Assembly: GCA_937925385.1 (NCBI GenBank)
Contig: CALEWN010000330.1
Span: 1-7,045, forward strand
Source: an uncultured Senegalimassilia sp.
Lineage (GTDB): Bacteria > Actinomycetota > Coriobacteriia > Coriobacteriales > Eggerthellaceae
Direction: 5' to 3'
DNA length: 7,045 nt
This document shows, one piece after another, positions 1 to 7,045 of the stretch; position 1 is the first letter of the stretch; every line of letters starts with the position of its first letter. A program made the translations under genes and the position numbers. A model generated the notes under the pieces. It was not told the DNA's origin, ran no database searches, and saw only the letters and a list, made by a program, of their open reading frames with translations.

Positions 1-68
1 GCTTCACTGGCTGAATTGATAGTTTAAAGTGATTCCGTCTGTCCAGTATCCGGTTCTCAAGGTTCCCG

Positions 69-90
69 CCTGCGGGGTCGGCCCCCGCGG
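69..90 (+). other. GC-rich hairpin, possible terminator of a gene left of the window
   Basis: GCGGGG at 72-77 pairs perfectly with CCCCGC at 83-88 around a 5-nt loop. A U-G wobble at 71/89 and a C-G pair at 70/90 extend it on the plus strand. Only TTT at 92-94 follows, so it is not a classic U-tract terminator, but actinobacterial terminators often have weak tracts. The wobble pair favours plus-strand RNA. It lies 45 nt after the in-frame TAA at 25-27, which may end a gene that begins outside the window. Confidence 0.3.
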
Positions 91-239
91 CTTTCGCTCA
101 AGCGCTTTCGTGCTTGGCGCAAGATTGAATAATACGCTCCTCCCCTGGCCGTGTCCAGAACTATTTCGCGTTGGGCGCTATCTTCACATTTTGTACACAT
201 ATGGGGTTCGAGGGGCTTACCGTGCTTCATATATAGATA

Positions 240-572
240 GAGTTCGAGGCACGTAGCGAGTCGACGGTGGGACGACTCGCGCTGAGGGCCAGATGCGAGA
301 CACAGGCGGACTCGCGGGGCGAGAGACGAGGACAGGAGCCGAGTTTGAGCCCATCGCTAGAGCGCTGGCGGAAGAGGCCCACTGATCCTCGCGAGCCTCT
401 GAATCATACGCGGTATGCGCCGCTCGTCCCGCTGCCGAGTGAATGCGTGCTCACATGAAGGGCTGAGCACGGCAAGCCGGTAATACCGCTCCGGGCAAAG
501 CGGCAGCTACTATTCTGCGCGATTGCTCGACACGAGCAACACCTATGTTACCGATCGCTTGAAAAGCGTTTT
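240..572 (+). ncRNA. Candidate structured non-coding RNA (plus strand, tentative)
   Basis: Seven perfect stems follow one another within about 320 nt: 256-263/273-280 (8 bp), 311-315/319-323 (5 bp), 373-378/395-400 (6 bp), 405-409/413-417 (5 bp), 446-453/464-471 (8 bp), 486-490/499-503 (5 bp) and 523-529/533-539 (7 bp, ACA triloop). They end in a small hairpin at 556-560/564-568 followed directly by TTTT (569-572), which resembles a weak intrinsic terminator. Upstream, 186-240 is AT-rich with a TATAGAT sequence at 232-238 that could serve as a -10 element, but no good -35 sits at the right distance. No known RNA family consensus was recognised. The boundaries are guesses from the -10-like sequence and the terminator-like hairpin. 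Some of the shorter stems are expected by chance in GC-rich DNA; the two 8-bp stems and the 7-bp stem carry most of the weight. Confidence 0.25.
556..572 (+). terminator. Weak terminator-like hairpin with U4 tract
   Basis: CGCTT (556-560), loop GAA, AAGCG (564-568), then TTTT (569-572). The five-base-pair stem is short for a working intrinsic terminator. Its place after a run of hairpins and before a hairpin-poor stretch is what makes it plausible. Confidence 0.25.
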
Positions 573-727
573 GATGAAACCCGACTCCAGAAGCATTGCC
601 TAGAAGGATGAGCCAGCCGTCCGCACACGATGCAGGAGGAGCCGAACCGCAAGACCCTCCCCTGCTCGATTCCTTACCCTAAGCGGAATCCGTTAACCGT
701 CATACAAACCAGCAAGGGAGCTTCTTG

Positions 728-817
728 TTGATTTGGCTGCTTTTGAGGGTTGCAGTTCTCCTGCTGCCCTTTTTCGCCTTGTCGCCGGGCTCCGGCTCAC
801 GTGCTTGGCCGAATTAG
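728..817 (+). CDS. Possible 29-residue hydrophobic microprotein (tentative)
   Basis: A TTG codon at 728 opens a frame of 29 codons ending in TAG at 815-817. AAGGGAG (714-720), a good Shine-Dalgarno match, lies 7 nt before it. The translation starts with about 18 mostly hydrophobic residues (M-I-W-L-L-L-R-V-A-V-L-L-L-P-F-F-A-L), enough for a single membrane segment. A short polar Ser/Gly-rich tail with Arg and Trp follows. A neighbouring TTG at 725 is a less well spaced alternative start, and the frame is closed upstream by TAA at 680-682. Small single-span peptides of this shape include type I toxins and membrane-complex subunits, but nothing here identifies a family. The non-ATG start and short length mean it may be chance. 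Confidence 0.2.
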   Translation: MIWLLLRVAVLLLPFFALSPGSGSRAWPN

Positions 818-944
818 CGTTCAACATCTCTATGTGCGAGTAGAAGCGGTTCGGCTAAAGCGACGCTGCCTTATGCCCGATCGTCTTCCTTCGCCTTGGT
901 TGTCGATTCGCAAACGACGTTTCGAACACCCAGACGATGCACTC

Positions 945-984
945 CGAGAAAAGAAGCGGCCCGCGAGAAGGGGGCTCGCGGGCC
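945..984 (-). terminator. Strong intrinsic terminator for a minus-strand transcript
   Basis: A perfect 10-bp GC-rich stem (arms 958-967 and 975-984, loop 968-974) is followed on the minus strand by GCTTCTTTTCT (positions 957 down to 947). That is stem plus U-rich tract, the intrinsic terminator form. On the plus strand the stem is followed by a purine-rich sequence with no U-tract, so it points to RNA made leftward. No minus-strand protein gene is visible between here and 1380, so the terminated transcript would be a small RNA, a very short gene, or antisense RNA started within or beyond the LuxR-type gene. Confidence 0.5.
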
Positions 985-1021
985 ATGGAGGAGATTCGGA
1001 AGCAGCGCTTAGTGAGGGGGG

Positions 1022-1075
1022 ATCGCCGGCGCATTAAGGGGATACGCCTGACCGGAGGGTTGGTCATTCGGCGAT
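1022..1075. other. Hairpin with a nested hairpin
   Basis: ATCGCCG (1022-1028) pairs perfectly with CGGCGAT (1069-1075). Inside lies a second perfect stem, TGACC (1049-1053) with GGTCA (1062-1066), around an 8-nt loop. It sits 38 bp from the minus-strand terminator, so on the minus strand it could be part of the same short RNA. The pairing is equally possible on both strands. Confidence 0.35.
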
Positions 1076-1159
1076 GCGAGCTTCCGCGGGTATGCTATTG
1101 ATTTTCAACATGCCATCTCTTTCGTCGATTGAGCACAAACCGCAAACAGTTGGCGAAAC

Positions 1160-1192
1160 GGTCTCGACAGAAATGGGATTTCAAGTGAGACC
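1160..1192. other. Two-tier stem-loop with symmetric 4x4 internal loop
   Basis: The outer stem GGTCTC (1160-1165)/GAGACC (1187-1192) and inner stem GAAAT (1170-1174)/ATTTC (1178-1182) are both perfect. They are separated by four unpaired bases on each side and closed by a GGG triloop. Such symmetry is typical of folded RNA or of a protein-binding dyad. It lies about 220 bp before the start of the LuxR-type gene and on the minus strand would precede the nested hairpin at 1022-1075. Confidence 0.4.
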
Positions 1193-1413
1193 AAGGTTGG
1201 GCTTCGCTCTCGACAACATGGATAGTACGCCGGTTTTGCCGGCCGCGCGCCACCCTTAGATGGTTATTTACCTACTTAAACTTAGTCTTACTCCTCTTAC
1301 CCGAAAAGGGTGCCTCCGGTATTTCCGCTGGTCAGATTGTTATGGCCCTTTTCTTAGAGCGGAAACCTATTGTTTAGCGCATGTGTTACGATTCCTCTGA
1401 GAGAAGGGGCGAG

Positions 1414-2850
1414 ATGAAAACTGAAACATCAGCGAAATCGGGGTCGAAATCCGAATCAACCCAGCATAAGCCGCATTTTACCGACAGGATGGTTGCGTTC
1501 GCATCGACGGGCATAGCATGCCCGCTTGCATGGGGTTTCCTCATGAACGCTTTCGGAGGGGTAAGCCCCTCCGCCCAGCTACCTTGGACGCTTTCCTATC
1601 TCTTGCTTGCTGTTGCCGTTTTGATCTTCGCCGCCATTTCACGTAAAGCTCCGGCGTTTTTCAGTTCCGGCGTTTCCGCAGCCGTTGCCGGGGCGCTCGG
1701 CGCGTTTGGATCGCTGCTGCTGGCGCTCACGCTAACCGTAATCCCCTCGATTCCACTTCAGTTCGCCGCAATGGTCCTTTGCGCGTGCGTTCTTGGTTGG
1801 CTATACCTGCAATGGGGCACGTTCTACGCAAAGCTTGATTTGCGCCATGCCGTGATTTATCTCTTGCTGGCGAATATCGGCGGGTCGACGCTTAAGGCGA
1901 TTACGCACTTCATCCCCATCGAAGCACAATGCGTCTCCGCCATGCTGCTGCCCATCGTTTCGGTATCGATGTGCTCGATTGCGCTAAAGGGCATCGAAGA
2001 CATCGCCACGGAGAAGCCCGTCATCCATTTCGAGTCCCACAATCTGCGAGGGCTCTGGAAGGTTGTTGTTGCGATCGCCGCCTTCAGCTTCGTAACTGCC
2101 TTCCTGGTGAGCCAGACTTCGGGAAACCAAGCTCTAACACCTCCCATTGACTTTTTACTTGGACGCCTGCTGGAGATGATCATCTCGGGCATCGTACTGT
2201 TCGTGGTGGTGAAGCTGAACAAACCGTTTAATTTCTCGCAGTTGTGGCGCATCGCCCTTTTGGTGCTGGCGCTGGATGTGCTCAGCCAAACAGCGTTCCC
2301 TGAAATCACCGTGTTGCGATGCGTGGAAAGCAGCGCCTGGGACCTTATCGTGCTGTTTGCTTGGCTGACCTTGTCAGATATAGCTCAGCATTCAAAGCTT
2401 CCCGCTCCGTGGGTCTTCGGCGTTGGCTGGGCGTGCTACACGGCGCCGTTCGCCATCGGCTCGATGACATCCTTCATGTATTCAGGCGGCGACCACGATG
2501 CCGTGATCATGGTCGCATTGATGTTCGTGCTGATACTGGTGTCCTCGTTTTGCTTGGAAATGCGCGACCAGGATACGAAGTGGCTGTTTGCCGAATTGCG
2601 CGGCGAGCCGGTAAGCGCGCCTGCGGACTACCGAAGCCTTGAAGAGCGTTGCGAGGAAGTCGGCAAGCAGCACAAGCTGACGCCGCGCGAGCTTGAGATC
2701 ATGCAGCTGCTTTGCAAAGGACGCACGAAGGCATATATCGCCGAGACGCTGTACCTGACCGAGAACACCGTAAAGGGCCACACGAAGCATATCTACTCGA
2801 AGCTAGACGTGCATAGCAAGCAAGAATTGCTCGACCTGGTTGAACGCTAA
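1414..2850 (+). CDS. Membrane-embedded LuxR-family transcriptional regulator
   Basis: Predicted one-component regulator of 478 residues: a polytopic membrane sensor fused to a C-terminal LuxR/GerE-type DNA-binding domain. After a polar Lys/Ser-rich start (residues 1-25) come about twelve hydrophobic segments, roughly at 28-48, 59-75, 83-104, 112-133, 144-163, 172-192, 213-233, 247-266, 277-296, 307-324, 332-352 and 362-381. A soluble linker (383-420) leads to the helix-turn-helix at 421-478. That domain has the family signature LTPRELEI (422-429), a conserved Gly (436) and the recognition helix region TENTVKGHTKHIYSKL (449-464). No receiver or autoinducer-binding domain is present. I chose the ATG at 1414, which follows AGAAGGGGCGAG; the in-frame ATG at 1381 lacks a ribosome binding site and would add 11 residues. 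This architecture is much duplicated in Eggerthellaceae, where members control nearby metabolic genes. Signal and targets cannot be read from the sequence. A perfect terminator follows at 2913. Confidence 0.9.
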   Translation: MKTETSAKSGSKSESTQHKPHFTDRMVAFASTGIACPLAWGFLMNAFGGVSPSAQLPWTLSYLLLAVAVLIFAAISRKAPAFFSSGVSAAVAGALGAFGSLLLALTLTVIPSIPLQFAAMVLCACVLGWLYLQWGTFYAKLDLRHAVIYLLLANIGGSTLKAITHFIPIEAQCVSAMLLPIVSVSMCSIALKGIEDIATEKPVIHFESHNLRGLWKVVVAIAAFSFVTAFLVSQTSGNQALTPPIDFLLGRLLEMIISGIVLFVVVKLNKPFNFSQLWRIALLVLALDVLSQTAFPEITVLRCVESSAWDLIVLFAWLTLSDIAQHSKLPAPWVFGVGWACYTAPFAIGSMTSFMYSGGDHDAVIMVALMFVLILVSSFCLEMRDQDTKWLFAELRGEPVSAPADYRSLEERCEEVGKQHKLTPRELEIMQLLCKGRTKAYIAETLYLTENTVKGHTKHIYSKLDVHSKQELLDLVER

Positions 2851-2912
2851 GCCCTGCACTGCCAATGCGGCCGAAAGGCCAATGACGAGAAGCGCCGACT
2901 CGCATATAGACG

Positions 2913-2953
2913 AAGAGCGCCTGCCGAGATGGAACTCGGCAGGCGCTCTTTTT
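2913..2953 (+). terminator. Intrinsic terminator between the convergent LuxR-type gene and clpB
   Basis: A perfect 16-bp stem (2913-2928 with 2935-2950) and 6-nt loop run into TTTTT at 2949-2953, ending plus-strand transcription 63 bp after the LuxR-type stop codon. On the minus strand the same stem is followed only by CGTCT after its own TCTT end, a weaker tract. It probably also stops clpB transcripts, since no other terminator is visible in the 154-bp gap between the two stop codons. A small GGCC-GAAA-GGCC tetraloop hairpin precedes it at 2869-2880. Confidence 0.88.
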
Positions 2954-3004
2954 CGTTACGCGCTTGCAGCTGCGCCGCGATAACCGCAACGCACGGCCGC
3001 TTGG

Positions 3005-5704
<2,700 letters not shown>

Positions 5705-5709
5705 GCGAA

Positions 5710-5729
5710 CCTCCTTTGAATCGGTTCAA
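5710..5729 (-). promoter_or_regulatory. clpB ribosome binding site with adjoining TTGAA/TTCAA dyad
   Basis: AAAGGAGG (minus strand, 5717-5710) is a near-perfect Shine-Dalgarno sequence and fixes the clpB start at 5704. Overlapping its 5' edge is a perfect inverted repeat, TTGAA-N4-TTCAA (5716-5729). The half-sites recall those of the HspR operator HAIR (CTTGAGT-N7-ACTCAAG), but the spacing is about five bases too short, so an HspR site is not established. It could also form a small RNA hairpin touching the ribosome binding site. Confidence 0.5.
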
Positions 5730-5738
5730 CGCATTTGT

Positions 5739-6137
5739 CTATAAAAGCGAGCCGGGGCGACGAACGACGATCGCCGTGGGCGACTGCACGAGGGAGTTCA
5801 CGCTTTCGCGCGTTTCCAGCTCGTGCACGCGGTCGGCAAGACGGCGGACCCGTTTGTGCAGATCGTCGATCTCCTGATCGCGATCGACCAGGCGGCCCTG
5901 CAGATCAAGGATGCGGATAACCCCGGCAAGGTTGATGCCCTCGCCGGTAAGCTCGTTGATAAGGGACAGGCGATCGATATCCGCTTGCGAGTACATGCGG
6001 GTATTGCCGCTGGTGCGCTGGGGCGTAACCAAGCCCTTCTGCTCGTATGCTCGAAGGGTTTGAGGATGCACGCCAGCCAGTTCGGCAGCTACGCCGATCA
6101 TGTACAGGGGCCGGTTGCGATCGTTCCATTCGGGCAT
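5739..6137 (-). CDS. hspR: HspR heat-shock repressor, MerR family
   Basis: Transcriptional repressor of 132 residues, typical HspR length. The winged helix-turn-helix occupies about residues 11-77. It contains the motif HPQTLRAYEQKGLV (24-37), the wing RTSGNTRMYS (41-50) and EGINLAGVIRIL (66-77), which closely match actinobacterial HspR proteins. A heptad-like coiled coil (about 80-108) for dimerisation follows, with a short basic tail. In Streptomyces and Mycobacterium HspR binds HAIR operators, represses the dnaK operon and clpB, and uses DnaK as co-repressor, so that free DnaK levels set the response. The ATG at 6137 lies 2 bp after the dnaJ stop. Its Shine-Dalgarno GAGGAG (9 nt upstream) is inside the dnaJ coding end, so translation of the two is probably coupled. 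It most likely regulates its own operon; the operator would be upstream of the first gene, outside the window. Confidence 0.95.
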   Translation of the reverse strand: MPEWNDRNRPLYMIGVAAELAGVHPQTLRAYEQKGLVTPQRTSGNTRMYSQADIDRLSLINELTGEGINLAGVIRILDLQGRLVDRDQEIDDLHKRVRRLADRVHELETRESVNSLVQSPTAIVVRRPGSLL

Positions 6138-6139
6138 GC

Positions 6140-7045
6140 TTACCAGCTCCTCACGTCATCGGGCGACGCCTCCAAGAACGCCTCCATCGCCTTTTGCTGC
6201 TGCGGGTTCATGGACTTGGGGACCTGCACCTTGACGGTAATCTTCAGGTCGCCGTTGCCGGAACCCTTCACCTTCGGTGCGCCCTTGCCGCGAACCGACA
6301 TGACCGTTTGGTCTTGCGTTCCGGCAGGCACCTTCACGCGCACCTTCGTGCCATCGGGTGCAGGAACGACCACGCTGGCGCCCAATGCGGCTTCCGCGAC
6401 GTTAACGGGCACATCGATGAGCACATCGGCCCCATCCCGCTTGAAATATGGATGGTCTTGGATGCGGGTGGTAACCAGCAAATCGCCGGCTTCGCCGCCC
6501 GACTCGCCGGGCGCGCCCTTGCCGCGGAAGCGCAAACGTCCGCCGTCGACAGCGCCCGCAGGGACCTTGACGGTGAGCGTTTCCGAATCGGCGCGACCGG
6601 GCACGCGAACGGTGACACGCTTTTCCGTGCCGGAAAACGCCTCTTCGAACGTAACGTTCAGCGTGACGTTCATGTCCTGGCCCTTGCGCGGACGCGGCTG
6701 GCGTCCTGCAAAGCCGCTGGCGCCGGCACCGTTGAAATCCCAGTTCGAGCCGAACGCGCCCTCGCCGCGACGAATGCTTTCGAGGATGTCGGCCCAGCTG
6801 CCGAAACCACCTGCACCGGCGCCGCCGAAGATGTCATCGACGTTTACGGAACCGCCACCCCATCCTCGGGGAATCTGATTCTCGTTCGCCGTGCCATATT
6901 GGTCGTACAGCTTGCGCTTCTTATCGTCTGACAAGACCTCGTAGGCTTCGTTAATCTCCTTGAACTTTGCCTCGCTGCCACCCGCATCGGGGTGGTATTT
7001 GCGCGCTAGCTTGCGGAACGCCTTCTTAATCTCGTCGGTGGTCGC
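6140..7045 (-). CDS. dnaJ: DnaJ-family co-chaperone without zinc finger, 5' end cut off by the window
   Basis: J-domain protein that delivers clients to DnaK and stimulates its ATPase. 301 residues are visible; the frame runs open to the window edge, so the start and roughly a dozen N-terminal residues are missing. The J domain (fragment residues 1-50) keeps the essential His-Pro-Asp (18-20) and the [12 protein letters not shown] and [12 protein letters not shown] helices. A Gly/Phe-rich linker (about 58-115) includes a DDIFGG motif (70-75), and two beta-sandwich client-binding domains (about 124-275) follow. The CXXCXGXG zinc-finger repeats of classical DnaJ are absent, and the visible part contains no cysteine at all. 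This makes it a class II (CbpA-like) J-protein, although its place beside hspR is that of dnaJ1 in other actinobacteria. The stop TAA at 6142-6140 lies 2 bp before the hspR start. Confidence 0.93.
   Translation of the reverse strand, partial: ATTDEIKKAFRKLARKYHPDAGGSEAKFKEINEAYEVLSDDKKRKLYDQYGTANENQIPRGWGGGSVNVDDIFGGAGAGGFGSWADILESIRRGEGAFGSNWDFNGAGASGFAGRQPRPRKGQDMNVTLNVTFEEAFSGTEKRVTVRVPGRADSETLTVKVPAGAVDGGRLRFRGKGAPGESGGEAGDLLVTTRIQDHPYFKRDGADVLIDVPVNVAEAALGASVVVPAPDGTKVRVKVPAGTQDQTVMSVRGKGAPKVKGSGNGDLKITVKVQVPKSMNPQQQKAMEAFLEASPDDVRSW

Larger units (their letters stand above)
28..1380. other. Long gap without a convincing protein gene, rich in inverted repeats
   Basis: About 1.35 kb upstream of the LuxR-type gene. 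Open frames here (the longest are about 95 codons) give low-complexity, Arg/Pro-rich or disordered translations. They lack a ribosome binding site and any domain I recognise, so I treat them as chance frames. What the sequence does show is a density of perfect inverted repeats: 72-77/83-88, 256-263/273-280, 373-378/395-400, 405-409/413-417, 446-453/464-471, 523-529/533-539, 668-673/685-690, 784-788/792-796, 958-967/975-984, 1022-1028/1069-1075, 1160-1165/1187-1192 and 1229-1233/1239-1243. AT-rich islands at about 186-240 and 1261-1300 could hold promoters. I found no tRNA, rRNA, tmRNA, RNase P or SRP RNA signature and no riboswitch consensus I know. Likely content is regulatory DNA and/or structured RNA, or a decayed gene; the choice is open. 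Confidence 0.6.

Noticed and set aside
1..27. Frame-1 reading of the first eight codons, ASLAELIV then TAA, as the end of an upstream gene
   Set aside because: It is plausible, and supported by a hairpin at 70-90, but eight codons are too few to call a gene.
199..250. Sequences resembling a tRNA T-loop (GGTTCGAGG and AGTTCGAGG)
   Set aside because: The flanking bases do not pair to form T-stems, and no anticodon arm or acceptor stem can be drawn.
750..1037. 95-codon plus-strand frame in the gap
   Set aside because: It has no ribosome binding site, runs through the minus-strand terminator hairpin at 958-984, and gives an Arg-rich translation without recognisable features.
855..1067. 70-codon minus-strand frame in the gap
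   Set aside because: It crosses the strong minus-strand terminator that would end its own transcript, and its composition (Arg/Pro-rich) is not protein-like.
985..1101. 38-codon basic frame starting with ATG at 985, with AAGGGGG 10 nt upstream
   Set aside because: The supposed ribosome binding site is the loop of a 10-bp hairpin whose stem would occlude the start. The spacing is long and the peptide matches nothing I know.
5823..6878. Long plus-strand frames (351 and 294 codons) opposite hspR and dnaJ
   Set aside because: They overlap two clear conserved genes on the other strand, span their boundary, and encode Pro/Ser/Arg-rich sequence typical of shadow frames.

Overview
The window reads as chromosomal DNA of a moderately high-GC bacterium, most likely an actinomycete relative of class Coriobacteriia (Eggerthellaceae-like). 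Two things point there. One is a LuxR-type regulator with about twelve membrane segments ahead of its DNA-binding domain, an architecture strongly expanded in Eggerthella and relatives. The other is an HspR-type (actinobacterial) heat-shock repressor placed between dnaJ and clpB. The species assignment is inference; no rRNA or other marker is present.

Layout, left to right. Positions 1-1380 hold no convincing protein gene. This 1.4-kb gap instead carries many perfect inverted repeats (5 to 10 bp stems). They include a series at 256-568 ending in a weak terminator-like hairpin, a well-formed minus-strand terminator at 945-984, and clean hairpins at 1022-1075 and 1160-1192. A short hydrophobic reading frame with a Shine-Dalgarno-like sequence lies at 728-817. 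Positions 1414-2850 (+) encode the membrane-embedded LuxR-family regulator. It is followed by a 16-bp-stem terminator at 2913-2953, which lies between two convergent transcription units. From the right edge back to 3005, all on the minus strand, lies a heat-shock operon segment in the order dnaJ (5' end cut by the window edge), hspR, clpB.

How the genes work together. DnaJ is the J-protein co-chaperone of DnaK, and ClpB is the ring-shaped disaggregase that works with DnaK and DnaJ to rescue aggregated proteins. HspR is the MerR-family repressor that, in actinobacteria, represses such operons at 37 C-like conditions and is released on heat shock. dnaJ and hspR are 2 bp apart and hspR and clpB 34 bp apart, so they are almost certainly co-transcribed. 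dnaK and grpE are probably just beyond the right edge. The LuxR regulator is convergent to this operon and probably unrelated to it; its targets are more likely to its left, outside the window.

The best candidates for something undescribed are the hairpin-dense gap at 28-1380 (possible structured RNAs on both strands), the membrane-bound LuxR protein with unknown signal, and a roughly 23-residue insertion in the second ATPase domain of ClpB.
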